Shown piece after piece: positions 51,887 to 59,898 of a stretch of 64,000 nt of DNA. The stretch comes from Bin95 sp965220855 (GTDB lineage Bacteria; Pseudomonadota; Alphaproteobacteria; Bin95): contig CBDCQY010000001.1 of NCBI GenBank assembly GCA_965220855.1, forward strand, positions 930,001 through 994,000. The letters are read 5' to 3'. The position numbers and the translations under genes were made by a program. Below the pieces are notes generated by a model. That model was not told where the DNA came from, made no database searches, and saw nothing but the letters and a program-made list of their open reading frames with translations. Position 1 is the first letter of the stretch, and each line of letters begins with the position of its first letter.

Positions 51887-51933
51887 GATGCACTTCGATT
51901 CATATCTTTATCGCTATTGGAGAAAGTTGCACA

Positions 51934-52392
51934 ATGGATGCCGAGATTTCTGCAGTGTTGCTGGCGCAGCACAGGGCGACGATCGACAGAATGATTGCTA
52001 TTGAAGGATGGAAGCAAAAGATTACTGCAACATACTTTGCGATGACATCTGCTTTGATCGTTGCTATGTTGACGGCTATTGAGTTAAAGTTGGGCATTTC
52101 AGAGCCACTTATTGCAACTGGTGTGTTCGTGGTGTCAATCGTCTGGTTCTGGAAGATATTATGGTTTCGGCAACTGTTCCGAGAGGAAGGAGAATTACTG
52201 GGCGAGATTGAGAAAGATATCTCAATCCGATCGATTGAGAGGAAAGCTGCTATCAGAAGGGACAACCGGAATATATTCACCTTGGAAAATGAAATCGTTC
52301 CGGATATCGTAGTCCCGCTTGCGATTGCCACGCTGACGGGGGCTTGGCTCACTTTTTCGTTCTGGTCCGGTCTGCCCGGATTTCAGCTATAG
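51934..52392 (+). CDS. Predicted three-helix membrane protein of unknown function
   Basis: This 152-residue protein starts at ATG 51934 after GGAGAAAG. Hydrophobic segments are at ~34-50 (FAMTSALIVAMLTAIEL), ~58-77 (IATGVFVVSIVWFWKILW) and ~125-145 (VVPLAIATLTGAWLTFSFW). A charged cytoplasmic segment lies between the last two (RQLFREEGELLGEIEKDI). This topology, two helices then R-Q-L...L-x-E-I/L-E-K and a final helix, parallels the RipA-like protein at 56245. A distant relation is possible but unproven. It is low in G+C and the partner of the small membrane protein upstream. Confidence 0.58.
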   Translation: MDAEISAVLLAQHRATIDRMIAIEGWKQKITATYFAMTSALIVAMLTAIELKLGISEPLIATGVFVVSIVWFWKILWFRQLFREEGELLGEIEKDISIRSIERKAAIRRDNRNIFTLENEIVPDIVVPLAIATLTGAWLTFSFWSGLPGFQL

Positions 52393-52472
52393 TCCCGATA
52401 TGAGAATTCCTCCAATACGCGCGATCCGGCGCTGAATGCCCCGGGGGACGGCCGGAAGCCGGTCGCGGCTCC

Positions 52473-53711
52473 ATGATGCCCGCCGATAGCGCCTCCTCGC
52501 CGCGCGGCGTGTTTGCGCCCTTTGCGGTGCGCAGCTTCCGCTTTCAGTGGCCGGGCGATCTGTTGACCTCGCTCGCCTTCGAGATGGAGACGCTGATCCT
52601 CAACTGGTTCGTGCTGGTCGCGACCGGTTCGGTGATGTTGCAGACCGCCTTCGCCGCGCTCCAGTTTCTCGGCACGCTGCTCGCCCCGGCGCTGGGCTCG
52701 CTCGCCGACCGGCTCGGCCGGCGCGCCATGATCGCGGCGATGCGCGGCTTCTATCTGCTGCTGGCCGGCTGCCTCGCCGCGCTCGGCTTCGCGGACCGGC
52801 TCGACCCCGCCGCCGTGTTTGCGATCGCCGCGCTCGCCGGCCTCGTGCGCCCCTCCGACCTGGTGATGCGCAACGCGCTGGTGGGCGACACCATGGCCGA
52901 CCGCGTGCTGGTGAACGCCATGGGCTTCTCGCGCACCACGCAGGATCTGGCGCGCATCGCCGGCGCGCTGCTCGGCGCGACGCTGTTCCAGTCGCTCGGC
53001 GTCGGCCCCGCCTATCTGGTCGTGAGCGCCTTCTATCTGGCCGCCTTCGGGCTGAGCTTCGGCGTCGGCGGGCGGCTCGCGCGTGTGCGCGGCAAGGGCC
53101 TCTCCGTGCCGGCGGAACTCCGCGCCGGCTTCCGCCACATCCGGCGCACGCCCATTCTCATGGCGGCGATGTGGCTCGCCTTTCTGGTCAATCTCACGGG
53201 CTTTCCGGTCACCAGCGGGCTGATGCCCTACGCCGCGCGCGAGGTCTATGGGCTGGACGCGGTCGGCCTCTCCCATCTGCTGGCGAGCTACGCCACGGGC
53301 GCCTTTGCGGGCTCGCTCGCCATGGCGGTCGGCGGCGGCGCGCGCCGGTCGCCGGTCGGGGTCGTGTTCGCAGGCGTGGCGCTCTGGTATCTGCTGCTGG
53401 CGGCGCTCGCGCATGTCACCGTGAAGTGGGCCGGCATGGCGATCATGGTCGGCGTCGGCATGGCGCAGGCCGTGGCGATGATCGGCCTGGCCGTGCTGCT
53501 GCTGCGGCGCAGCAACGCCCGCCTCCGGGGCCTGGTGATGGGCGTGCGCATGCTGGCGGTCTATGGCATGGCCATCGGCCTGCCGGCGGGCGGCGCGCTG
53601 ATCGAGGCCGTCGGCTACCGGGTGACCGTGCTCGGCTATGCGCTCGCCGGCCTCGCCGGCGCGGCGCTGATCGCGCTCCGCTGGCGCCGCGCCCTGTTCG
53701 ACGAGGGGTGA
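52473..53711 (+). CDS. MFS transporter, EntS-like
   Basis: This 412-residue major facilitator protein has twelve predicted helices. It starts at ATG 52473 or 52476; there is no clear ribosome site. The N-terminal segment FAVRSFRFQWPGDLLTSLAFEME and LADRLGRRAMIAAMRGFYL (loop 2-3 motif) are typical of the enterobactin-exporter-like MFS_3 group. The substrate is unknown. It precedes dapA by 98 bases with its own apparent promoter, so no link to lysine synthesis is implied. Confidence 0.85.
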   Translation: MMPADSASSPRGVFAPFAVRSFRFQWPGDLLTSLAFEMETLILNWFVLVATGSVMLQTAFAALQFLGTLLAPALGSLADRLGRRAMIAAMRGFYLLLAGCLAALGFADRLDPAAVFAIAALAGLVRPSDLVMRNALVGDTMADRVLVNAMGFSRTTQDLARIAGALLGATLFQSLGVGPAYLVVSAFYLAAFGLSFGVGGRLARVRGKGLSVPAELRAGFRHIRRTPILMAAMWLAFLVNLTGFPVTSGLMPYAAREVYGLDAVGLSHLLASYATGAFAGSLAMAVGGGARRSPVGVVFAGVALWYLLLAALAHVTVKWAGMAIMVGVGMAQAVAMIGLAVLLLRRSNARLRGLVMGVRMLAVYGMAIGLPAGGALIEAVGYRVTVLGYALAGLAGAALIALRWRRALFDEG

Positions 53712-53748
53712 TGTCGATTGCCATGTCGGGGGAGAAGGGCGGGTTGGC

Positions 53749-53777
53749 TTGCGAGCGTGGTGCGGTGAAACTATGTT
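53749..53777 (+). promoter_or_regulatory. Candidate dapA promoter
   Basis: TTGCGA (53749-53754) and TATGTT (53772-53777) are separated by 17 bases, 33 bases before the dapA ATG. Both boxes match the vegetative consensus at four of six positions. Confidence 0.4.
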
Positions 53778-53809
53778 TGCGCGAAAGATGGGCAGAGGAG
53801 GGTCGGGCC

Positions 53810-54685
53810 ATGTTCAAGGGGTCGATGGTGGCGTTGGTGACGCCGTTCCGGGATGGCGCCGTCGATGAGAAGGCGTTTCAGGACTTCGTCGAGTGGCAGA
53901 TCGCCGAAGGCACGCACGGGCTGGTGCCCTGCGGCACGACCGGCGAGTCCCCGACGCTCAGCCATGACGAGCACAAGCGCGTGACGGAGCTCTGCATCGA
54001 GGCCGCCGCCGGGCGCGTGCCGGTGGTCGCCGGGGCCGGCTCCAACTCGACCGCCGAGGCCATCGACCTCGCCCGGCACGCCAAGGAGGCGGGCGCGGAC
54101 GGCGTGCTGGTCGTCACGCCCTATTACAACAAGCCGAACCAGGACGGCCTCTACGCGCATTTCAAGGCCATCAACGATGCGGTCGAAATTCCGATCATCA
54201 TCTACAACATCCCGCCGCGCTCGGTGGTCGATATGACCGTCGAGACCATGGCGGAACTGGCGAAGCTGCCGAATGTCGTCGGCGTCAAGGACGCGACCAC
54301 CGACCTGCAGCGCCCGCTGGAGACGCGCATCGCCGCCGGGCCGGACTTCTGCCAGCTTTCCGGCGAGGACGGCACCGCGCTGCCCTTCCTCATCCAGGGC
54401 GGCGTCGGCTGCATCTCGGTCAGCGCCAATGTCGCGCCCAAGCTCTGCGCCATGATGCACAACGCCTGGCAGCAGGGCGCGCTGGACACCGCCATGCAGA
54501 TCAACGAGCGGCTGATGCCGCTGCACAAGGCGATGTTCTTCCAGCCGAGCCCGGCCGGGGCCAAATACGGGGCGCATCTGCTGGGCCACTGCACGCCGGA
54601 CACGCGCCTGCCGCTGACGCCGGCCGCGCCGGCGACCCAGGCCCAGGTGCGCGACGCCATGACCGGCCTCGAACTGATCGGATAG
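53810..54685 (+). CDS. dapA: 4-hydroxy-tetrahydrodipicolinate synthase
   Basis: This 291-residue enzyme condenses pyruvate with aspartate semialdehyde in lysine and diaminopimelate synthesis. It starts at ATG 53810 after GAGGAGGG. Motifs are the CGTTGESPTL pyruvate site, VVTPYYNKPNQDGLYAHF, IYNIPPRS with the catalytic Tyr, and the Schiff-base lysine in VVGVKDATTD. SGEDGTALPFLIQGGVGCISV closes the barrel. The smpB gene follows 7 bases later, the conserved alphaproteobacterial order. Confidence 0.96.
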   Translation: MFKGSMVALVTPFRDGAVDEKAFQDFVEWQIAEGTHGLVPCGTTGESPTLSHDEHKRVTELCIEAAAGRVPVVAGAGSNSTAEAIDLARHAKEAGADGVLVVTPYYNKPNQDGLYAHFKAINDAVEIPIIIYNIPPRSVVDMTVETMAELAKLPNVVGVKDATTDLQRPLETRIAAGPDFCQLSGEDGTALPFLIQGGVGCISVSANVAPKLCAMMHNAWQQGALDTAMQINERLMPLHKAMFFQPSPAGAKYGAHLLGHCTPDTRLPLTPAAPATQAQVRDAMTGLELIG

Positions 54686-54692
54686 GCCGCCG

Positions 54693-55148
54693 ATGCCCGT
54701 CCGGCCGGTCGCGCAGAACCGCCGGGCGCGGCATGACTATTTCATCGAGGATGCGGTCGAGGCCGGGCTGCAGCTCACCGGCAGCGAAGTGAAGTCGCTG
54801 CGCGCCGGCCAGGGCTCGATCGTCGAGGCCTATGCGGTGGAGCGCGCCGGCGAGCTGTTCCTGATCAACGCCCATATCCCGGAATACAAGCCCGCGCGCC
54901 ATTTCGGCCATGCCGCCAAACGCCCGCGCAAGCTGCTGCTGCACCGGCGCGAGATCGACCGGCTCGGCGGCGCGGTGCGGCGCGACGGGGTGACGCTGGT
55001 GCCGCTGCGGCTCTATTTCAACGAGCGCGGGCGCGCCAAGCTGGAGCTGGGCCTGGCGCGCGGCAAGCGCAAGGTGGACAAGCGCCACGCCATCAAGGAG
55101 CGCGACTGGAAGCGCGACAAGCAGCGGCTGATGAAGGCGGGCGGCTGA
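54693..55148 (+). CDS. smpB: SsrA-binding protein SmpB
   Basis: This 151-residue RNA-binding protein brings tmRNA to stalled ribosomes for trans-translation. It starts at ATG 54693. Motifs are ARHDYFIEDAVEAGLQLTGSEVKSLR split over its first strands, the INAHIPEYKPA strand, RKLLLHRREIDRL and the C-terminal basic tail KRKVDKRHAIKERDWKRDK that enters the ribosome. It is co-directional with dapA. The ssrA gene itself is not in the window. Confidence 0.97.
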   Translation: MPVRPVAQNRRARHDYFIEDAVEAGLQLTGSEVKSLRAGQGSIVEAYAVERAGELFLINAHIPEYKPARHFGHAAKRPRKLLLHRREIDRLGGAVRRDGVTLVPLRLYFNERGRAKLELGLARGKRKVDKRHAIKERDWKRDKQRLMKAGG

Positions 55149-55157
55149 CGGGCGGCT

Positions 55158-56198
55158 TCAGCGGTTGAGCCGCGCCGCCTCGGCGATGACGCGCACCACC
55201 TCCTCATTGCGGGTGCGCACGGTGACCGCCGTCGCGCCGCTGTCGGCCCAGGCGCGGAAGCGCTGCTTGATGCGCGCCGGCGGGCCGATCAGCGCCTTCA
55301 TATCGACCCATTCGTCGGGCACCGCCGCGGCCGCCTCCTCCTTGCGGCCGGCGAGATAGAGCTCCTGGATGCGCTCGGCCGCCTCGGCGAAGCCGCGCCG
55401 ACGCATCATCGCATTGTGGAAGTTCTTGTCGCGGTGGCCCATGCCGCCGACATAGAGCGCCTCGCGCGGCTTCAGTTGCGCGAGCGCCGCCTTCACATCG
55501 TCGCCCAGCACGACATGCGGCGAGGCGACGATCTCGAAATTGTGGAAGCCCTTGCCATTGCCGGCCCGCGCGAAGCCCTGCTCCAGCCAGGGCCGGTATT
55601 CGTCCAGCGTGCCGGGCATGAAGCCGAGCGGCAGCCAGCCGTCGGCGATCTCGCCGGTGAGGCGCACGGTCGCCTCGCCGCCGGTGCCGAGATAGATCGG
55701 GATGTCGGGGTTGGGGTGCAGGATGAGGCGGAGCGCCTTGCCGATGCCGGCCGCGCCCTCGCCCCGATAGGGCAGCGAGATCTCCCGCCCTTCATGCGCG
55801 ACCGGCTCCTCGCGCGCGAAGATCTTGCGGATGATCGAGACATAATCCCGGATGCGCCAATAGGGCCGCCCCCAGGGCTCGCCATACCAGCCCTCGACGA
55901 TCTGCGGGCCGGAGACGCCGATGCCGAGGATCATGCGCCCGCCGCCGGCGAGCGCGTCGATGGTCTGGGCCTGCATGGCGGCGTTGGCGGCGGTGCGCGC
56001 CGCCAGCTGGACGATGCCGGTGCCGAGCTTGATGCGCTCCGTCACGGCGGCCAGATAGGCCAGCGGCGTCATGGCGTCGGTGCCATAGGCCTCCGCCGTC
56101 CACACCGCATCGTAGCCGAGCCGGTCGGCCAGCTGCACCAGTTCGACCGGCAGGTCGAGCTTCGCGCCCGAATAGCCGAGGGAAAGACCGAGTTTCAT
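55158..56198 (-). CDS. LLM-class flavin-dependent oxidoreductase (F420-type)
   Basis: This 346-residue luciferase-like monooxygenase-family enzyme starts at ATG 56198 (MKLGLSLGYSGAKLDLPVEL). Motifs are DAVWTAEAYGTDAMTPLAYLAA, ERIKLGTGIVQLAARTAANAAMQ, and GRMILGIGVSGPQIVEGWYG. It binds FMN or F420 and probably oxidises an organic substrate; which one is unknown. It is convergent with smpB (9 bases apart). On its own strand it follows the TIR/RipA-like insert. Confidence 0.88.
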   Translation of the reverse strand: MKLGLSLGYSGAKLDLPVELVQLADRLGYDAVWTAEAYGTDAMTPLAYLAAVTERIKLGTGIVQLAARTAANAAMQAQTIDALAGGGRMILGIGVSGPQIVEGWYGEPWGRPYWRIRDYVSIIRKIFAREEPVAHEGREISLPYRGEGAAGIGKALRLILHPNPDIPIYLGTGGEATVRLTGEIADGWLPLGFMPGTLDEYRPWLEQGFARAGNGKGFHNFEIVASPHVVLGDDVKAALAQLKPREALYVGGMGHRDKNFHNAMMRRRGFAEAAERIQELYLAGRKEEAAAAVPDEWVDMKALIGPPARIKQRFRAWADSGATAVTVRTRNEEVVRVIAEAARLNR

Positions 56199-56244
56199 GG
56201 GCGGGCGATCTCCAGCTCGTTGTAACCGTGTGGTTAGTTAGGTG

Positions 56245-56730
56245 CTATGGAGTTGTGCCATTGCAGATACTGAGAGTGTGGGGAAATGCAAAGTAGAATG
56301 TCAAAAACAGAAATCCAACAGCAAAAAATATCGGTAAGACACTCTCTACTGTGGTCAATTTAGCATATATTCTGATATTTTTCCCTTCATCTAACAACTG
56401 CCATTCCCTCATGAATGGATTATAAGGAAGCTTTTCTTCCAACTCATGTAACATATTGAACTTCCCCGTGTTGAGCTGACGATACGAACGTATCACGATC
56501 CACCAAGAAACAGAAATAATCGACCCCATAATCCCAATAAAAGGCAATAATATTTCCTGATTCAAAGCTCCAAAACCAAATCTTGCGATGATACCAATCA
56601 GAACCGCGAGCGCTGACAATAAAGTCACATATAGCCTATTCGCTCCTTCGCGTCTTTGACTAACGCGATCAGCCAATTCGACGTGGATTTTGTATATCTC
56701 TATGAGTGTGTGATCTTTATGATCGGTCAT
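56245..56730 (-). CDS. RipA-like small membrane protein, partner of TIR-like gene
   Basis: This 161-residue protein starts at ATG 56730, overlapping the TIR gene stop as ATGA, with a perfect AGGAGGT five bases upstream. The N-terminal cytoplasmic helix IYKIHVELADRVSQRREGAN matches the family I know as RipA-type octameric membrane proteins (Y-x3-V-x2-A-D-x-x-S-x-R-R-x-x-A-N). Membrane segments are at ~33-51, 59-80 and 129-149, with a charged segment (YRQLNTGKFNMLHELEEKL) between the last two. Translational coupling to a TIR protein suggests it is the membrane-acting effector of a defence pair. The insert is AT-rich and stands out from both neighbours. Confidence 0.68.
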   Translation of the reverse strand: MTDHKDHTLIEIYKIHVELADRVSQRREGANRLYVTLLSALAVLIGIIARFGFGALNQEILLPFIGIMGSIISVSWWIVIRSYRQLNTGKFNMLHELEEKLPYNPFMREWQLLDEGKNIRIYAKLTTVESVLPIFFAVGFLFLTFYFAFPHTLSICNGTTP

Positions 56731-57137
56731 ACTAACCTCCTGATCGCGTTAACGATGCTGTTAGTGTTCCATCTGACTATTTCATCCGCATTTTGTTTCA
56801 CTATAACAGACGTCTTTTCACTAGCCCAAGGCTCAATAGCGATGATCGACTTAGGGTGAGAAAATCCCTGTTTTGCTAGTCGTATTTCTTCATTTATCCA
56901 TTTGCTGTACGTTGCATACACTCCCGCCAAAATTAGCACCACGCTAGCGGGTTGCATCCTTTGCCTAATTGCTGCGCGAAGTTCGGACGCTGAATTTGCA
57001 TTATGAACTGGATTATCTTTGGGAACAGAGTAATTCTTGAAGTAGAATCTATCTCTAGATTCCAATAAATTCAAGAGCTTGCAGTAAGCATCTCCATAAG
57101 TCCACGAATGGCTAATGAACAAATTGTGAACCACCAT
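56727..57137 (-). CDS. TIR-like domain protein (MTH538/DUF1863 family)
   Basis: This 136-residue protein consists of a single TIR-like domain. It starts at ATG 57137 with AGGAG nine bases upstream. The first strand is HNLFISHSWTYGDAY. KNYSVPKDNPVHN is a loop typical of this DUF1863 subgroup, and VVLILAGVYATYSKWINEEI holds the conserved W80-x3-E84 where TIR enzymes keep the catalytic Glu. SIIAIEPWASEKTS follows. Related domains (for example ThsB of Thoeris) make NAD-derived signals on phage infection. No ThsA-like gene is present; the coupled gene is a small membrane protein instead. Low G+C content points to transfer. Confidence 0.83.
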   Translation of the reverse strand: MVVHNLFISHSWTYGDAYCKLLNLLESRDRFYFKNYSVPKDNPVHNANSASELRAAIRQRMQPASVVLILAGVYATYSKWINEEIRLAKQGFSHPKSIIAIEPWASEKTSVIVKQNADEIVRWNTNSIVNAIRRLV

Positions 57138-57200
57138 GCCTACGCTCCTGTCGTTTTCGTGTGTCGGTGTGAGAATCGGAAACCCACAATTTCTTGTCGT

Positions 57201-58046
57201 TTACTCCGCCGCCGCCCGCAGCGCCGGCGGCGCATGGAAGGGGCGGTCGCCGGAGAGCGAGGGCACGCGGGCGCGCGCCTCGGCCACGAGGGCGGTGTCG
57301 ATCCGGGCCGTCACGACGCCCGGCGCCTCGCCGCCATCGGCCAGCACCTCGCCCCAGGGCGCGACGATCAGCGAATGGCCGAAGGTGCGCCGGCCCTCGG
57401 CATGCTCGCCCGTCTGCGCCGGGGCGACGATGAAGCAGCCGGTCTCGATGGCGCGGGCGCGCAGCAGCACATGCCAGTGCGCCCGCCCGGTCGGCACGGT
57501 GAAGGCCGACGGCACGGTAATCACCTCCGCCCCGGCCTGCGCCAGCGCGCGGTAGAGCGCCGGGAAGCGCATGTCGTAGCAGATCGTGAGGCCGAGCGTG
57601 GCGAGCGGCGTCTCCGCGATCGCGGCCTCCCGGCCCGGCCGATAGGTGCGGCTCTCGCGATAGCGGTCGCCCTCGCCGATATCGACGTCGAACATGTGAA
57701 TCTTGTCGTAGCGGGCGACGACCTCGCCGGCGGGGTCGAGCAGATAGGAGCGGTTGGCGAGGCGCTCTTCCTCGGTGCGCGTCACCATGGAGCCGGCCAG
57801 CAGCCAGGCCCCGGTCTCGCGCGCCCACTCGCGGAAGGCGGCGAGGCCCCGATGGCTCTCCTCCGGCTCGGCCTTCTCCAGCACCAGCCGGCGGCGCGGC
57901 TCCAGATAGGAGCAGACCTCCGGCGCGCAGATCAGCGCCGCGCCGGCGTCGCGCGCGCGGCGCACCAGCTCGCCCAGCGCCTCCAGCGTCGGCAGGGTGT
58001 CGCGCCCGGCGGTGTTCTGCACGCAGGCGACGGTGAAGGCGCTCAC
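57201..58046 (-). CDS. Carbon-nitrogen hydrolase (nitrilase superfamily, Nit-type amidase)
   Basis: This 281-residue enzyme starts at GTG 58046, overlapping the glutaredoxin stop (GTGA). The Glu-Lys-Cys triad is in LICAPEVCSYL (Glu), ARYDKIHMFDVDIGEG (Lys) and LGLTICYDMRFPALYR (Cys). The ARYDKIHMFDVD form is typical of Nit1/Nit2 omega-amidase or deaminated-glutathione amidase proteins. That fits the adjoining glutaredoxin and suggests metabolite repair. The open frame extends further upstream, but that part lies over the glutaredoxin gene. Confidence 0.92.
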   Translation of the reverse strand: MSAFTVACVQNTAGRDTLPTLEALGELVRRARDAGAALICAPEVCSYLEPRRRLVLEKAEPEESHRGLAAFREWARETGAWLLAGSMVTRTEEERLANRSYLLDPAGEVVARYDKIHMFDVDIGEGDRYRESRTYRPGREAAIAETPLATLGLTICYDMRFPALYRALAQAGAEVITVPSAFTVPTGRAHWHVLLRARAIETGCFIVAPAQTGEHAEGRRTFGHSLIVAPWGEVLADGGEAPGVVTARIDTALVAEARARVPSLSGDRPFHAPPALRAAAE

Positions 58047-58309
58047 GGCGCGGCGCCCTGCAGCATGGCGTCCAGCCGCCCGGCGCGCTCCAGCGCCGCC
58101 AGCTCGTCCGAGCCGCCGACATGCGCGCCGCCGATGAAGATCTGCGGCACGGTGCGCCGCCCGCCCGAGCGCCGCTGCATCTCGCCGCGCAGCGCAGGCT
58201 CGGCATCGACATCGCGCTCGGTGAAGACCGCGCCCTTGCCCGCCAGCAGCCGCTTGGCCCGATGGCAGAAGGGGCACCACATGCTGGAATAGATCTCGAC
58301 CTCGACCAT
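58043..58309 (-). CDS. grxC: Glutaredoxin 3-type
   Basis: This 88-residue dithiol glutaredoxin starts at ATG 58309 (MVEVEIYSS); ATG 58318 adds three residues. The active site is WCPFCHRAKRLL. The cis-Pro glutathione site is RTVPQIFIGGAHVGGSDEL. It uses glutathione to reduce disulphides in the cytoplasm. It is translationally coupled to the nitrilase-type gene, a common pairing in alphaproteobacteria. Confidence 0.95.
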   Translation of the reverse strand: MVEVEIYSSMWCPFCHRAKRLLAGKGAVFTERDVDAEPALRGEMQRRSGGRRTVPQIFIGGAHVGGSDELAALERAGRLDAMLQGAAP

Positions 58310-58337
58310 GCCGTCCATATAAGCCCGCGCGGCGCCG

Positions 58338-58649
58338 ATGTCGAGAATGTGCGGGGGTTGCGGCGGCGCGAGCGATCAGGTTATTGTTAACATATTGGCA
58401 GAGAAGCTCAAGGCTGCCGGGGCCGGCGACGGGCTGGCTCGGGCCATAGCCGCCGGCGTCCGCGATGCGCTCGCCGCCGACACCGTCACGCCCGCCATGC
58501 TGACCGGGGAGCTCGGCAAGCTGGAGCGCCGCCTGAACGACCGGATCGCCGAGACCGAGCGGCGCATGGGGACGCAGCTCTGGCGGCTGTTCGGCGCCAT
58601 GGTCGCGCTTGCCGGCCTCGCCATTGCGGCGATGAAGCTGCTGGGCTGA
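58338..58649 (+). CDS. Small coiled-coil membrane protein (DUF1640-like)
   Basis: The open frame gives 103 residues from ATG 58338; the first ~17 look non-coding. A TTG or ATT-type start near 58395 (before AEKLKAAGAGDGLARAIAAG) is likely, with no good ribosome site. A helical N-terminus is followed by a coiled coil (ELGKLERRLNDRIAETERRM) and one C-terminal membrane helix (FGAMVALAGLAIAAMKLL). This plan recalls DUF1640/CCDC90-type proteins, which are often found in alphaproteobacteria. It is divergent from grxC with about 30 bases between; the A/T stretch at 58380-58395 could hold a promoter. Confidence 0.6.
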   Translation: MSRMCGGCGGASDQVIVNILAEKLKAAGAGDGLARAIAAGVRDALAADTVTPAMLTGELGKLERRLNDRIAETERRMGTQLWRLFGAMVALAGLAIAAMKLLG

Positions 58650-58724
58650 CGCGCTGCGCGGCTTGGCGGCGGGGCCGTCCATGCGGCAGGATGCGGCGTT
58701 CGACCGGCGTCTCGGGAGCCAGCC

Positions 58725-59882
58725 ATGCCCATACCGACAACCCATGCCGGCAGCCTGCCGCGACCGCTGGAGTTGACGGGCCTCTATGCGCGGCGCGCGC
58801 AGGGCGGCCAGGTCGATTCCGGGGAGCTGGAGCGGGCCGGGCGCGCGGCGACCGACCTCGCGGTGGCCCGGCAGGTAGAGGCCGGCATCGCCATCGGCAA
58901 TAATGGCGAGCAGCAGCGCGAGGGCTTCTTCCTCTATGTCCAGCACCGCATGAGCGGCTTCGGCGGCAGCTGGAAGCGTCCCGGACGGCGCGACGTGTTC
59001 CGCTATCCGGGGCTGGTGCGCGAATATGAGACCTTCCTGCGGGTGCGCGCCGAGTCGGTCTCCAACATGGAGCCGCCGATGAACCGGGGCGCCGTGCGCT
59101 ATCTCGACCGGGCGGCGCTCGAAGACGAATGCGACACGTTCCAGCGCGCGCTCGATGGCGCGGGAGAGGGCTTCCGGCGCCCCTTCATGACCGCGCCGTC
59201 GCCCGGCATCGTGGTCTCGGCGATGAGGAGCGCGCATTACCCGACGCGCGAGGCCTATCTGGCCGATGTCGCGGCGGCGCTCCGGGTCGAATATGAGGCC
59301 ATTGCGGCGCGCGGCTGGCTGTTGCAGATCGATGCGCCCGACCTCGCCATGGAGCGCCATTTCCTGTTCGCCGACGCGCCGCTCCGCGACTTCCAGCAAT
59401 GGGTCGAGACGGTCGTGGCGGTGCTCAACGCCGCGCTCGTCAATGTGCCCCGCGAACAGGTGCGCCTCCATGTCTGCTGGGGCAATTATGAGGGGCCGCA
59501 CGACCTGGATGTCGAGCTGGGCGATGTGCTGCCCTTGCTGCTGAAGGCGGACGTCGGCGGGCTGGTGCTGCCCTTCGCCAATCCGCGCCACCAGCATGAG
59601 ATCGAGGAGCTGGCGCGCTGCCCGCTCGCCGACGACCAATATCTGGTCGCCGGCGTGATCGACACCACCACCAACTATGTCGAGCACCCGAAGACCGTCG
59701 CCGAGCGGCTGGAGCGCGCCGCCCGCGTCATGGGCGACCCGGCCCGCATTCAGGCCGGCACGGATTGCGGCTTCGACACCTCCGCCGGCATGGGCCGGGT
59801 GCCGGAGGATGTCGTCTGGGCCAAGCTCGCCAGCATGGTCGAGGGCGCGCGCATCGCCAGCGAGCGCCTCGGCCTCGACTGA
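58725..59882 (+). CDS. Cobalamin-independent methionine synthase-like (MetE C-terminal family) protein
   Basis: This 385-residue protein starts at ATG 58725 (MPIPTTHAGSLPRP). It corresponds to the catalytic C-terminal half of MetE only. Zinc-type ligands are H and C in VRLHVCWGNYEGP and the last Cys in QAGTDCGFDTSAG. GIAIGNNGEQQREGFF and LLQIDAPDLAMERH bind substrate in this family. Such short forms act as methyl- or alkyl-thiol transferases or in epoxide metabolism; a full methionine synthase is unlikely without the N-terminal half. It is convergent with the aminotransferase gene. Confidence 0.85.
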   Translation: MPIPTTHAGSLPRPLELTGLYARRAQGGQVDSGELERAGRAATDLAVARQVEAGIAIGNNGEQQREGFFLYVQHRMSGFGGSWKRPGRRDVFRYPGLVREYETFLRVRAESVSNMEPPMNRGAVRYLDRAALEDECDTFQRALDGAGEGFRRPFMTAPSPGIVVSAMRSAHYPTREAYLADVAAALRVEYEAIAARGWLLQIDAPDLAMERHFLFADAPLRDFQQWVETVVAVLNAALVNVPREQVRLHVCWGNYEGPHDLDVELGDVLPLLLKADVGGLVLPFANPRHQHEIEELARCPLADDQYLVAGVIDTTTNYVEHPKTVAERLERAARVMGDPARIQAGTDCGFDTSAGMGRVPEDVVWAKLASMVEGARIASERLGLD

Positions 59883-59898
59883 GCGCGCCGGGCGCCCG

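Noticed and set aside
56727..57137. Complete Thoeris system
   Set aside because: The TIR-like gene is present but no SIR2/SLOG ThsA-type gene is adjacent; the partner is a small membrane protein.
58046..59687. Long minus-strand extension of the nitrilase frame
   Set aside because: It runs across the glutaredoxin and methionine-synthase-like genes and has no domain; the GTGA overlap gives the true start.
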